In this document: positions 33,876 to 46,439 of the stretch, one piece after another | Numbering within the stretch: position 1 is the first letter of the stretch | How the letters are laid out: every line of letters begins with the position of its first letter | Position numbers and translations under genes: made by a program | The notes under the pieces: model-generated | Database searches by the model: none | Told to the model about the DNA's origin: nothing | The model's input: the letters and a program-made list of their open reading frames with translations, nothing else | From: Elmis aenea | Lineage: Eukaryota; Arthropoda; Insecta; Coleoptera; Elmidae | DNA length: 64,000 nucleotides | Assembly (NCBI GenBank): GCA_947652605.1 | Contig: OX393579.1 | Location: 53,884,970-53,948,969 of the forward strand | Direction of reading: 5' to 3'

Positions 33876-35701
33876 CATTGCTAGTTATAATATTTATTAA
33901 ATTTAAAAAAAAAACAGTACCTACACAATGTAACTAAAGCAAATAATGGTACGTACATAAACATTTAAAAACATACTATTTTTCATTAGCAGTTTTTTGT
34001 TTCATAATATTTGCAATATTTTCTGTATCCGGCTGATAAAGTATGACGCCGAATCGTCTTCTGTCAGTATAGTCTTAAAACCTATACTGGGTGTCCCAGA
34101 TTACATTTTCAGCTTATTATAAGAGATACAGGTTTTCTTAAAAAAATATTAATTATTCCTTAGTATGAGAGGAGCCCCAATCAATTTTTTAAAAGTCAAA
34201 ATTTCTCGTGCTTTCGTATCATTTATTAGAATTTCAAAATATTGTTGAGTAATTCGATAGTCTTTGCAGTAATTTTAATAATGATGGATACATTGAAAAA
34301 TACCGAAAAATTTGACATGTTTACTTCAATTTATAATCGTAGAGCACTCAGAATGTAGTACAGAAAATTCTGGATAGTAATGGAAAATAAAAATAGGTTA
34401 TAGTTTTTAAAATATTTTTGTTAAAAAGTACATTACCTATGTGCGCCTGTAATAATTCTCATTTTTTTAAAACTTGAAATGCTGGTGTATTTTTACAATC
34501 AGTTTGACGAAGTGTTAAAACGGAGTGCATTACATGTTAAACTCGATTTATAGACTTGTATCCGTTTTGACGTATGTTTGAATGCTTCACAGCTTAAAAT
34601 TTTTCCACAAATACATTTCTAGAATATTATTTTGTAATTTACCATATCTGTATGTTCATTTATGCTTGTAATTATCCACGCTTAATCTTCATTGCGTTAA
34701 TTAATTCGTCCAGAGACTAAAACAGCATAATAATAGCCATGTTCCACACATAATAGACATGTTTAACAATAAAATGACGGGCCATTTATAATTTTTACAT
34801 GTAACCGTCGAAAGTGGTAAATAATAGTCGATTAATTACCTCACGAGCAAATCGAAGGCTTACTTTCTATTCTTCCATTTACGGTTGCACCGGTTACTGT
34901 GGCTTCATTTGTAACTTATTAATCACGAAACTGTAATAAAACCGATTTTATAATCTGAAAAATAGTTATGGCACCAATTTACAAGAGTTTTATTTGATTA
35001 AATGCTCCAATTTTACGTTCACCGATCGAGGATAAATTTTTTGAAGGACTTGGAACTTTCAGTTGCGTTAAGACTTCGCGAAAAGATTTAAACCTGTAGT
35101 AGTCGTTCGACAAATAAGGCAGAACCATTATAATAAAGCAAACCCTGTCTTTTTTTTTGATATTTTAGTGGCTACTTTATTTTTTTAACCATCAATTTTC
35201 CTAGGATCATTAATCATAGCCGCCTTAGCTTAGGGTGGCATTTTTTTGCTCGTAACTTATGGGGTTGTCCCACATGTCGTCAAATCATAAAAAATATTTC
35301 ACAAAGGTACATAACCTCTTTCTAAGAACCCTTATTATACAATAATTACCTCTCGAAAGGGTTCTAATAGTACATTAAAATATTAAAATCACGATTATAA
35401 ATTTTTATGTGACGCCCAATTGATAACAAATTTGATCTTGTATCAGATTGAAGTATGTTTGTTCTCTGGAGAATATACAAAGAATCACACGTTGAAATAC
35501 TTCGCTAAAAGATGCGGGGAATCAATCTCGTTTCTTATTACACTGTATAAACTTACGCATATATAGAGAAAGTTACTTAGTAGATATATCAGCTATTTGC
35601 TTGTTAATTTGGCAAACTGTGTTGTTATGAACTTATATTGTTTGCTGACTTTTAAAGTAACAATACTTTATCGTTTTTAAACTAGTGCTGATTTTCCGTG
35701 T
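33876..35701. other. AT-rich sequence; solo TACTGGGTGTCCCAG end at about 34084
   Basis: At 34084 TACTGGGTGTCCCAGATTAC resembles the foldback termini but has no partner nearby. Nothing else recognised. Confidence 0.4.
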
Positions 35702-35710
35702 GCATAACTT

Positions 35711-37591
35711 ACCCGCGTTACTTTAGCAATAAAAACCGGCAATATTAAATAACTCCCTTAAAAAAAAAGATAGTAACTTCAAATTTTAGGGATAGCTAGG
35801 AATTCAAAGCCTCTACATGCCCATCTCGTTACAAAAATATTTGCCGCCCCCGGAGGCGGTAGGTCAAATATCAAGTTTTAACGGATGACCGTGCCACCTT
35901 CAAATTCACACCAATTGTAGCTTATACAACTATTAGATGATCCTCTATCTCAAAATCGTTAAGCCGGCCTTCGATTGGCGGCGGAGAATTTTTTAAGTTC
36001 ATGTCACAAGTCTATTGCTGGACCGAACGGAAGACCGTGCCACCTTCAAATTCACACCAATTGTAGCTTATACAAATAGTAGATGATCCTCTATCTCAAA
36101 ATCGTTAAGCCGGCCTTCGATTGGCGGCGGCGAATTTTTTAAGTTCATGTCACAAGTCTATTGCTGGACCGAACGGAAGACCGTGCCACCTTCAAATTCA
36201 CACCAATTGTAGCTTATACAAATAGTAGATGATCCTCTATCTCAAAATTGTTAAGCCGGCCTTCGATTGGCGGCGGAGAATTTTTTAAGTTCATGTCATA
36301 AGTCTATTGCTGGACCGAACGGAAGACCGTGCCACCTTCAAATTCACACCAATTGTAGCTTATACAACTAGTAGATGATCCTCCATCTCAAAATCGTTAA
36401 GCCGGCCTTCGATTGGCGGCGGCGAATTTTTGAAGATCATTTCATAAGTCTGATGCTGGGCCGAAGGGATGACCGTGCCACCTTCAAATTCACACCAATT
36501 GTAGCTTATACAAATAGTAGATGATCCCCTATCTCAAAATCGTTAAGCCGGCCTTCGATTGGCGGCGGCGAATTTTTTAAGTTCATGTCACAAGTCTATT
36601 GCTGGACCGAACGGAAGACCGTGCCACCTTCAAATTCACACCAATTGTAGCTTATACAAATAGTAGATGATCCTCTATCTCAAAATTGTTAAGCCGGCCT
36701 TCGATTGGCGGCGGAGAATTTTTTAAGTTCATGTCACAAGTCTATTGCTGGACCGAACGGAAGACCGTGCCACCTTCAAATTCACACCAATTGTAGCTTA
36801 TACAAATAGTAGATGATCCTCTATCTCAAAATTGTTAAGCCGGCCTTCGATTGGCGGCGGAGAATTTTTTAAGTTCATGTCACAAGTCTATTGCTGGACC
36901 GAACGGAAGACCGTGCCACCTTCAAATTCACACCAATTGTAGCTTATACAAATAGTAGATGATCCTCTATCTCAAAATTGTTAAGCCGGCCTTCGATTGG
37001 CGGCGGAGAATTTTTTAAGTTCATGTTACAAGTCTATTGCTGGACCGAACGGAAGACCGTGCCACCTTCAAATTCACACCAATTGTAGCTTATACAAATA
37101 GTAGATGATCCCCTATCTCAAAATCGTTAAGCCGGCCTTCGATTGGCGGCGGCGAATTTTTTAAGTTCATGTCACAAGTCTATTGCTGGACCGAACGGAA
37201 GACCGTGCCACCTTCAAATTCACACCAATTGTAGCTTATACAACTAGTAGATGATCCTCTATCTCAAAATTGTTAAGCCGGCCTTCGATTGGCGGCGGAG
37301 AATTTTTTAAGTTCATGTCATAAGTCTATTGCTGGACCGAACGGACGACCGTGATAGAGGATCATGTACTAGTTGTATAAGCTACAATTGGTGTGAATTT
37401 GAAGGTGGCACGGTCATCCGTTAAAACTTGATATTTGACCTGCCGCCTCCGGGGGCGGCAAATATTTTTGTAACGAGATGGGCATGTAGAGGCTTTGAAT
37501 TCCTAGCTATCCCTTAAATTTGAAGTCACTATCTTTTTTTTTAAGGGAGTTATTTAATATTGCCGGTTTTTATTGCTAAAGTAACGCGGGT
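35711..37591. mobile_element. Foldback/Mutator-like element, 1881 bp, with 238-bp inverted repeats and 9-bp target duplication
   Basis: The left inverted repeat (35711-35948) starts ACCCGCGTTACTTTAGC. The right one (37354-37591) is its reverse complement, with about five differences over 238 bp. The 9-mer GCATAACTT lies directly outside both ends (35702-35710 and 37592-37600). Long terminal inverted repeats with a 9-bp target duplication are characteristic of Mutator-like elements; some other superfamilies also make 8-9 bp duplications, so the assignment is an inference. The space between the arms is filled entirely by a 146-bp tandem repeat whose first part lies in the left arm. No transposase gene, so it is non-autonomous. 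Near-identity of the arms suggests a recent insertion or arm homogenisation. Confidence 0.88.
35887..37346. repeat. Tandem array of ten 146-bp units inside the foldback element
   Basis: GACCGTG starts each unit at 35887, 36033, 36179, 36325, 36471, 36617, 36763, 36909, 37055 and 37201, exactly 146 bp apart, with an eleventh start at 37347 cut after seven bases. A unit contains CACCTTCAAATTCACACCAA, TAGATGATCCTCTATCTCAA and GCCGGCCTTCGATTGGCGGCGG. Units vary at few sites (ATCG/ATTG, GGCGGCG/GGCGGAG, CCTCTATC/CCCCTATC). The variant pairs 5-6 and 9-10 look alike, suggesting amplification of blocks. Unit 4 is the most diverged. Confidence 0.97.
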
Positions 37592-37600
37592 GCATAACTT

Positions 37601-38435
37601 TACCTTTTTTTCTGGGTATCGAACTCGCAGTATTTATATTTCTGATAAAAAATTCCTAGTAGGGAAAAACTAAACTATTCATGCGTTCAAAATCTTTATG
37701 TTTACCCAGCAGAACTACACGTTTTTTATTTATTGTAAAGGGCCTGGTTATTCGCTTGTTATGCCAAGCTTATATCTTTTTATTGCTTTTTCTTTGTAAA
37801 ATATTCCGAGGATAAACCGAAATGCTAGAGAAATAGAGTGATGTAGATACTGTATACAAACTAGACTTCCTCGTACAAAGAAACCGTGGAGTGGGTAAAA
37901 GCAGTTTGGTGTGTAAAAAGAATAATACAGGTGTAAAGGTGTTTTTGTCAGTTCAGGTAGATTGTTGAATAGAACCGAGCACGTTGAAATTATCGGGCCA
38001 GCTCTAGAACACTATTATTTACCGAAGTTTAAAGCCTTTCTCAATACAAACCAGAGGTAATACGTATTATACTAGAATTAATAGCAATGGGAAAAGGTAT
38101 CATAAATCGCGTACAAGACTTTGCTCGCTAGAAAAAGGAAATAAAGTACAGTAAGTATACACGGAAATTTCTATAGAAGCTTGAGCCGCGTACACTTTTA
38201 TTATTCACAAAAATTAGATGAAGGATCCTGTGAAGCAATTTTATTAGTCCTCGCGTCTAGAGGAGTTTAATTAAATTGTGAGGAAATGAGAGCAACAATT
38301 TACTGAGCTTAAAAAAGTTAGCGGAATTAACTGTTGTGATTAAAGAACTGCGTGGTCGTATTGCTGATAAACTTAGTATTTGTTCATAATTTTTGCGGTT
38401 ATAAGCTTTAAATCTAGCTAGAACAATAAAGTGTT
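37601..38435. other. Unassigned
   Basis: No gene or repeat recognised. Confidence 0.45.
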
Positions 38436-38880
38436 ATACAGGGTGGTCCACTTTTTAGTGGCAGGACTTTAACAGTCGATACAAAAACTTATTTTAAAGC
38501 GAATATTCCATATCAACATGGGTCCAAAAACGCTTCATTTTAAAGATACAGGGTGTTGAAATTTTCGAAAAAATAACGATAATGTTTAACCGCTTCTTAA
38601 CCAGTAGCTATATTTAAACCAAATTTGGTATACAGCACCACCTTATAGGTTGCCATATCGCGAAAAGCAGAAAATTGCAGCTTGCAGAGTAAATGTTCAT
38701 TAATCCTTAATATAGCGGAACTTCTTTTCTCATTATTAGTATGTTCTGTTATTAAACTCTAAAAATCGGTAATGACTTCTTTTTTACGAATATTAGCAAA
38801 TTTTTCGCGAAAATGGTAAAATAAATCAAATTTCGCGCCAAACGGTGGCAGATATCAAGAAAACTCAGTAGACTTTTTTT
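38436..38880. mobile_element. TACAGGGTG-type element, incomplete
   Basis: Starts TACAGGGTGGTCCACTTTTT at 38436. A second GATACAGGGTGTTGAAATTTT follows near 38550. The stretch up to the LINE at 38885 resembles non-coding MITE sequence, but no mirrored right end was found. Confidence 0.45.
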
Positions 38881-38884
38881 GTTT

Positions 38885-39480
38885 AGAATAAAATGCTCTG
38901 CCCAAAAACAAGCTCGAGTTTGATTTTAAACAGGGCAGGGCAGGATCTTCCTAATCTAAATCCTTGTTCATCTGCCAGCATAGTGATATCTGTTGTAGTA
39001 TCACTTGTAATTGGCAAGTCTGCCCAGTAAAGGATGTAAAGAAGTTGGCCCTGGTAACTGCCTTGCGGTACCTCACTTCCTGCATGCCCTGTAAGTGAGT
39101 TATAACGCACGGTAACCAAAACACATACTTGTCTAAAAATGTCAAAGTAGGTTTACGTCAAAATTAACAAGAAAACTTAATTACATGTGTATATTAGCCA
39201 AAAAGCTGTTAAAATCGTAGGTATCATGTGATCGTAGAAAAAGTAGCTACATAACACGAGTTGTAAAGCAATTACGCACTCGTGCGCAATATGCTTCTTA
39301 CAACTCTTGTTATGTAATATACTATCGAGTTTGAGTAATAGTTTTTTTAATATTTTAGATATCATCGGTAGTAGGCCATCGGGGCGGTAGGTACGATAAG
39401 ACATCCATTGGGTATCATAATTATCCGCGCGGCTTTTAATCCCCTGGGCCAGCATCCCAGTCTTAAAATTGCATTAAATA
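38885..39480 (-). pseudogene. Jockey-clade LINE fragment, RT middle part missing
   Basis: Minus strand: 39455-39177 carries SYRTYRPDGLLPMISKIL and KKLLLKLDSIL, a decayed form of the SYRPISLLPxxSKxxEKLL block that opens the RT domain. Then 39119-38883 carries EVPQGSYQGQLLYILYWADLP (block B, in pieces) and SDTTTDITMLADE, where the FADD box has decayed. The motif A region between them seems lost or unreadable. A dead copy. Confidence 0.8.
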
Positions 39481-40527
39481 TGTATGTTAACAGTGCTATT
39501 CCCTTCCTCGGAAGTTCCTTTAGTAGTTTGGCTGTAATAAGATCAAAGATTCGTTAAATATGAGTTTAAGGCTTGGATTAAATGTAATAATTACGAGCAA
39601 AATAATTTTTTGCCACGTTCTGGAGCAATATTTTTGGAGAGAAGTAATAACACAACTTTTCCATTTGAACTAGACGATTTTAATTTAGTTTCGTAAAAAT
39701 CTGGCCCAACTATTTACAGTAGCATTAGTAAAGTATTTGGTTTCGTAATTAATTTAATGCCACGGTTTTGCAATATTTATAAACAAACAACGCTAATACG
39801 GACATTCCAACAAGTTCCATTTATCGATATCAGTTGATTAATTACCAACATCAATGTTTGCTCTAATGTAATAATTTAATATTATCTATATTTACTGTAC
39901 AATTTTTTTAAAGGCACGTCGCGTGAAGCATTAATATTAAACCCAATATGAGGCTTGTAAGAGAGCCATAATTTCCTTTTCCTTGTAAACGACATGGCCG
40001 CAATTTCGTTTTAAGAATTGCGTCTAGCTACTGCCTTTTAAATTCAAAGTGTAAATCAAATTTAGCAAACTTATTCGAGATAACGTCCATTAAAGTGATA
40101 AATATAATTTATGAAGACAAGAGGCGTTTTAACGTTAGATTTTTATGACTTGGGCGCTGTAAAACTCGATGATGCAAGGGTTGCCATAATTAAAAGAGTT
40201 TTTGTTGGCCGTCTAACGAGTAAATCTGTGGTGTTTTTATAAATTAGTAGCGATAAACCTTAATTAGAAAGGTAAAGTTTAATTTTTTATCACGATTATA
40301 ATGCTGAAGTTTTTTATGGTGCTGTAATTTATGGATTTTACCATTTTGTTTTAATGTAAGCCGGGGTATTCTCTTTACAGTTGGTTGTAGTGAGATTATC
40401 AAGGGTTTTTGATGGTGCCTGTATATCAGTCGTTTTAAACTTCCATTTTAAACTCCAATTTTAGTCTTTTAGATATTCGAACACAGAATACACATCAAAA
40501 AGTTTATGGGTATTTCGAAAACTCTTT
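39481..40527. other. AT-rich sequence, nothing recognised
   Basis: No ORF, repeat or transposon end recognised in about 1 kb. Confidence 0.5.
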
Positions 40528-41279
40528 AACGGTTTCAGAGAACCGCCCGAAAAACTATAATCTTGGGAAATACAGAGGTCGCTCATAGCTCATAATAAAA
40601 AATATCCAGCTGTACAAAATAATTTAAAATTCATCACTTTTCGATGCACGCGTTCTCTGTGAGTAGGCCTGTGCAAGCTTTTTGAAATTTTCATTAAAGG
40701 TTTCAGAGAACCGCCCGAATAACTATAATCTTGGGAAATACAGAGGTCGCTCATAATAAAAATTATCCAGGTGTACAAAATAATTTAAAATTCGCCACTT
40801 TTCGATGCACGCGTTCTCTGTGAGTAGGCCTGTGCAAATTTTTTAAAATTTTCATTAACGGTTTAAGAGAACCGCCCAAAAAACTATAATCTTGGAAAAT
40901 ACAGAGGTCGCTCATAATAAAAAATATCTAGGTGTACAAAATAATTTAAAATTCGTCACTTTTCGATGCACGCGTTCTCTGTGAGTAGGCCTGTGCAAAT
41001 TTTTTGAAATTTCCATTAACAGTTTCAGAGAACCGCCCGAAAAAACTATAATCTTGGGAAATACAGAGGTCGCTCATAATAAAAAATGTCTAGGTGTACA
41101 AAATAATTTAAAATTCCGTCACCTTTCGATGCACGCGTTCTCTGTGAGTAGGCCTCTGCAAATTTTTTGAAATTTTCATTAACGGTTTAAGAGAACCGCC
41201 CGAAAAAAACTATAATCTTGGGAAATACAGAGGTCGCTCATAATAAAAAATATCCAGGTGTACAAAATAATTTAAAATT
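40528..41279. repeat. Tandem array, about five units of 161-168 bp
   Basis: AGGTCGCTCA recurs at 40576, 40744, 40905, 41067 and 41231 (spacings 168, 161, 162, 164). Each unit holds GGTTTCAGAGAACCGCCCGAA, TATAATCTTGGGAAATACAG, GGTGTACAAAATAATTTAAA and GATGCACGCGTTCTCTGTGA. Copies are close in sequence, differing mainly in A-run length and single bases. The first unit has an 8-bp extra piece (TAGCTCAT). Confidence 0.93.
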
Positions 41280-42415
41280 GATTCTCTTTCCCATTTAAAC
41301 TGTTTAGACAAGTATTGTACTTAAAAAAAATCCTGGCGAGTCTTTCCATCTTTTCGTGTGTAAGTTTCGGTCCATTGCCCACTTTTGCCAAAAAATTCTA
41401 TAACGCTTCTATACCCGAAATTGATATTGATTGGATCTCACATCTTGTTTAAGTGAACATGCACCAAGAAGCCTTTATATCATCCATGACTTCCTCGGCG
41501 ATCGCAACATTTTAAGTCGTCTTCGAGTGATCATTCAATGTCTGCCTTTATACACGAACCTTATCGATTGATTTATTTTGTTTATATTAAAACACGCACA
41601 GAATAAACTACTTAAAATGTCTATATTACTTGAAAAGATAGAATTGATTGCTAGTTTAGTGTAATAGTTTGATAGCAAGTGGTTTAATGTATTAGTCTAT
41701 CTTATTTGGCACAGAGCCAACCGCTGCGCTGTTAACTTTGTTGTTTGTATGCTCATTGCGTTTAGCGAGATTTTGTGTTTCGGTAATAATATTGTAATTT
41801 ACGATTTTAAAAGTATTCGCCATGTTCTAAATGGAATTCGCTGTCTAGAAAATTAAGTGATGAAAATGCTGGTAGAGTTTAGTCTTTTGCGTTGTGGTTG
41901 TTTTTTCACTGCTTTTGGGAAAAAACTGACACTAATGGCTTAAAAAAAATTATAGAAACTTGCAATAAAGTTTCTTCAGGTCTATAAGACCGAAATTTTG
42001 CTAATGGTTACCACAAAAAATGTTTAGCCGTTGCTATACCGAGTGCCCTTGACATAATTAACAGGCTGATTTTCGTATTTAGTTTGAGAAATAAAGCCAG
42101 CACGTTATACAGAGTGTTTGGTGTATCATGAACAACATGGGAATCTCGGATATCTCTAAAGATAAATGGATCTTAAAGGATCAAAGTTTTTTTTACGTTC
42201 TTCGGAATACTTGAAACTAAAAATGTGAAATGTCCTGAAAAATCTTTTTTTAAGTTTTATTCAAAATATTTTCCTTATCAAAACAGAAATTTGATATTCG
42301 CAGCTTAGGCAAAAGCCCCAATGGTTGAAGCATCATGTAATTGATAAACCTGTTTAGCTTTTAACGACAATAAGCAACTTTTGGGCAACACAGTGATCAA
42401 GTTTTATTATTTATT
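41280..42415. other. Unassigned; decayed foldback-type end at 42105
   Basis: At 42105 TACAGAGTGTTTGGTGTATC followed by GAACAACATGGGAATCTC matches the inner terminus of the foldback element at 33106, but no mirrored end was found. The rest is unrecognised. Confidence 0.4.
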
Positions 42416-42900
42416 TAGTCATGAGTCCTTCTATTGTCAGGTGTAGGACTGTTGAGTTGTGTTGTGTTGACTTTTTTCCACGTTTTTCTGTCTTGTGCAA
42501 GATTTTCTATGTCTTTCCATTTGATGTTTCTATCCGTTGCTGCTTTTTTAACTTCCTCCTGCCGGGTTTTTCTACCTGTTCCAACCTAAGCCCATCTAAA
42601 GTGATGTTATGCCCTTTGTTCTCTGTTGTAACGATCATAATTTTAGTTTTTTCAGCATTTATTTTATATTAATTTTTTCCAATTTCTGGTTAAGAGTTTC
42701 TAGATTATTTTGCAGATTCTTTCCTGTTTCCGTGACTAAGACCATGTCGCCTGCGAACATTAGCTCAGTTATGTTTATTTTTTCCATTTTTTAGTTGCCT
42801 AGGCGAAACGGTCTAATTTTTTGTTTTAATTCTTTAATTACCCCATCTATAACTACTGAGAATAATGATGGGCTGAGCTGGCATCCATCAAATTTTATAA
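42416..42900 (-). pseudogene. Endonuclease/RT-type LINE, RT and tail fused by deletion
   Basis: From 42900 leftwards, the minus strand reads GCQLSPSLFSVVIDGVIKEL, then ITELMFAGDMVLVTETGKN, the RT active-site box (YADD decayed to AGDM), and NLETLNQKLEKINIK. It then jumps to NPAGG.KSSNG.KHQME, corresponding to the GRPRKTW tail. The last 160 bp match the 3' end of the LINE at 30985 almost base for base (CATGAGTCCTTCTATTGTTAGG/TCAGG), so both belong to one family. Frameshifts are present. Confidence 0.82.
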
Positions 42901-44800
42901 TATTACCAATTACGGTTTTGTAAAATTGATTAAATGTTTCAGTTTAGTTTTTTAACACACTTAGTACTATAACCAAGTATCTCCACCAAAATATTTGCAT
43001 TTAACACAAAGAAATTTGTATTAAAACTTTAAATTTACCCTCATTTAACAAACATCGAGTCAAAGGTTTCAGAACTTCTGAAATAAACAAGAAGATTGAA
43101 ATCATTCATCTTTCATAAATTAATGTTTTATATAAATACTTTGAGATCTTTTCAACTTGTTTACCAAACGAAAAGCTTTTTATATTCCGGCTTTGCTGCA
43201 GTGTTCTGCGAAATTACGGCGCATCGTTTTGGCAAGTTATTAAATCGCAAAAGATACTGAACGTGTTCTAAGAATAATTAAAGAACAATCATAAAATTGG
43301 AAAAATAATGTTGTTTGTGCGTTGTTTTATTTAAATGCGTCGTTTCTTTTTTTCCTGTAATATTTTCAGTTAAGAAGCTTTCTTCGTGTATAACTGAGCT
43401 TTCATTTTTATTGGTTTAGATGTTGAAATATTAAAAATTCGCCCAAATTACACGCTGCGTACATTATTATTCATATGTGCCTAGGTGTGTGTCAAAAGAA
43501 GTGTTAGAAAAGAACCAGAGGGAACTCTCCAGGCACAAGTTTTTTTAAACATTCATTTGACGCAGTTTGTTTATTAATTTTTTCAACATGCCAGTACATG
43601 TATTTTTAGGCACCATTCGGAGCCCATTCAATCATATTGGTGTAAAAGCAGCATAACTTATTTCAGAATGTAAATTAGACAAGCCGTTAAAGCAATCTTG
43701 ATTATTGAAGTGGGCGCGCTGTTACATAAGGAACAAGAATACGCTCTCATATTTTAAAAATAAGCCACATGAGATGACTGCAAGATTTCATCATCTCATA
43801 GATGTTGAAGTCGGCGTATCCCAAATACCTGATTTGTTGTATACCATTTGTTTTGTTGATGTACTTTAACACCGCATTAAGCTTTCGGCTCTACCCGGCA
43901 AAGTTTACAAAATTAGCAATGTAAATATGATTTAGGGTACCGACTTGTTTGTAATAATTATCATATTTATTACTGGGAAGTCTCAATATTCGCCTGATTC
44001 CATTATTCCGCATCGCTGTCCCGCTAAGCCGAATGAATTTAAATTCAACTTTTTGTATTCCGTGAAATTGTTTAGGGAAAATATCAGGGTTAGGCTCATA
44101 AATAACAAGAAGAGTGAAGGAATGATCTGGGAGTCGATTTAGTTTTATGTTAATTTGACGGAAATTTGTGTCAGTATATGGGAATATGTAAAGTTCTCAA
44201 GAGCTGTGTTCATACGCAAATGTATGCACATACATTGGATGTTGAAAGTTTTTGAAGGAAAACACGAGTTGATAGTATAAAATAAAAGCATTTTGCAACA
44301 TTTTATGGTTTATTGGTAAGGATTTTTGTTATTTCAGAATGTTGTGTGCGAAATTTTGCTAGTTTCGACCTTTTTTTTAAATTTGAACTGGTCTTTTTCT
44401 GTCGCTCATCATCGACTTCAGAGGTCGAACTCCAATATCTGGACGAATTTATTCATTCCAAGTTGTTACCTTATAGCGAAAGGGTCTTATAGCATTAATC
44501 ACATGGAATAGCTCACATGAAACCCAAGATTTTATTCTTTTTTAAATTTTTAAAATAATTTTGCTTAATTGCTTAATTTTCAAAATAAATCTATTTGCAC
44601 TTTTGTTCAGCAATAACATTTCTATTGACGAAAATGGTCATGCTTTTGAAAAAAAAATGTTTAAAGATTAAAAAAATACATTTTTGTTATCGCAAACAGC
44701 TTATTTTTTTCCAAAAAGTGACTTTTGCCACTTTCAAAATAAACTCCTCATTCATAAACGTTTCTCCCCGATGTTAAATTGATGATAGTCACTTGGAACT
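42901..44800. other. AT-rich sequence, nothing recognised
   Basis: Several short frames (43945-44142, 44326-44511, 44595-44777) have no family features. Confidence 0.45.
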
Positions 44801-45310
44801 AGGTTTTTTTTCCCGGTATCCCGGTCCATTTTAAGCTATGTTATATTTCCCGGGAAATGCTTTTTGTTCCAGGAATTCCGGGGTTTTAAATGCGTGTTAT
44901 TTTCGTTTATTTTGCGCTAAGATCTTTGTAATACTATCATAACTTATCAGAATTTATTATAAATATCTTTAGTAACAGTAAATTATGGAAAAACTTTATT
45001 TTTATTTCAAAATAATTTTTCTTTTTTATATTTTCTTTTCTAGTATGGCGTAAAGAAGCCCGGTCTCCATGACAAAGTTAATATCTTCAAAATATTTTTA
45101 CAGTTTTATTTTTGTGTACCTTGGTAATTCGAAGCAAAATAGCTTATTGAGAATAACGATGTTTTTTTTGTTGCTAGATGCTCTCAAGACAATTCCACCT
45201 ACATCAATAGAGACTAAGAGAGCATTTTATGCAGCAGGACTTTTTCTTAATAAATTAAGAAAAAGACTAATTGACCGGAATCCCGGGACAAAAAATTGTC
45301 AAATATGAGA
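44801..45310 (+). pseudogene. hAT transposase remnant (C-terminal dimerisation domain)
   Basis: In the frame ending at 45308, residues read LKTIPPTSIETKRAFYAAG followed by LFLNKLRKRL.DRNPGTKN, a good match to the hAT C-terminal dimerisation motif (IPPTSxxxERxFSxAGxxxxxxRxRL). The surrounding GC patches TTTCCCGGTATCCCGGTCC (44808) and CCGGAATCCCGGGACAAAA (45278) face each other as imperfect inverted repeats and may be the decayed ends. No BED finger or catalytic region is left. Confidence 0.7.
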
Positions 45311-45399
45311 AACCCTACTTGGAACAACATATGAAGTGTACAGTGGACGTGTTTTTTTTTGGCAATTCTTGTATTATGTTGTTTGCGGTATCTTATTGC

Positions 45400-45690
45400 A
45401 TGATAACTATTTTTTTTAAAACACTTGCTGATCGTTTTGTTTTTTACTGAAAACCTACTGCAATCGAGCTGACTGCAATATATTTTAATTGCGGCAACTT
45501 GATTAGACATTGGAACCTCAAAATTGATAATTCGTTAAACGAGTACATTCAAAAAGATAATGCAAGACCACATAACGTAAAAGTTGCTCCAAATAATACC
45601 CATAACCTTGACTGGGAAGTTTTGCCTCATCAATCATACTTTTGAAATCTTGCTCCAAGTGATTGTCATTTATTTAGATCATGGAGTTTT
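45400..45690 (+). pseudogene. Mariner transposase remnant
   Basis: The plus-strand frame through 45545-45690 reads QKDNARPHNVKVAPNNTHNL, then DWEVLPHQSYF, a stop, and NLAPSDCHLFRSW. These are the mariner motifs around the second and third catalytic aspartates (HDNARPH...WEVLPHPPYSPDLAPSDYHLFRS). Upstream, ELTAIYFNCGNLIRHWN is a weaker match to the preceding linker. One stop codon in the key SPDLAP stretch shows that it is dead. It is cut on the right by the next repeat. Confidence 0.88.
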
Positions 45691-45696
45691 ATACAT

Positions 45697-45990
45697 AACT
45701 AGTACTTAGCCCGTCCTAGGACGGGAATATTGTATATCTTAAATTTAAACTATTACTTTTTATAATACCGTGAGCTGCAAGTTAGACACTGTTATGTTAC
45801 CCGTGAGTAAAAATTTACGGTTCATTAGACACAACTCAATCGGCCAAATGAACCCGTAGTAGTTTACTGCGTTACTATATTCATGCGTTACAGAGTCAGT
45901 CACAGACAGAGTCACAGACAGAGAGACAGACAGAGTCAGGCTGGACTTTTACATATATTTATTATGCTTCAAATTTAACTTTTCTTGAAA
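45697..45990. repeat. Dispersed repeat with a CAGACAGA-rich stretch
   Basis: Begins ACTAGTACTTAGCCCGTCCTA, which includes the short palindrome CCGTCCTAGGACGG. It continues with AACCCGTAGTAGTTTACTGC and ends with a GACAGA-rich simple repeat (45890-45943). The layout resembles the 3' end of a dispersed retroelement, but I cannot name the family. Confidence 0.45.
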
Positions 45991-46439
45991 TAAATAGTTT
46001 TGGTTTTTGCGTGCATATATTTAAGATGAGTGTGGTGCGCATGAAACTGGAAGAATTAGTGAAACGCTTTTAAGGGTATTTTATGTACTTATTCCAAAGG
46101 AAATCAGTTCATGAGATCGAACGCATTTTTTCTCCCCTAAACAAAAAACAATCAGGCAACACACGTGCTGTTGTCGGTCAATAAGATGAAATAGGGAGAT
46201 TTTTTTGCACTTCACCGGACTTTCAGCATCGCATTTATTTTTGTTTGTGGAATACTATCGGATTTCAGGCCATCTGCCTCAACAATTTGATTCCGTCCGT
46301 TTTGCTGACTCACCTAAGCATATATGGAACCAGTGATGCCGTTAAGGGATGGAAATTTCAATTATACACGAGGCAAACATCGGTGCACGACCAGTGTTTC
46401 ACCACACCCTTGCGAACGTTGGATAATTGAAGATACTTT
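45991..46439. other. Unassigned
   Basis: No gene or repeat recognised. Confidence 0.4.

Noticed and set aside
35887..37346. CRISPR-like regular repeats
   Set aside because: Units are contiguous 146-bp tandem repeats without unique spacers, in a eukaryotic transposon.
45069..45150. N-terminal part of the 79-codon frame as part of a hAT protein
   Set aside because: Only the residues from about 45170 onward match the hAT dimerisation motif; the start of the frame looks random.
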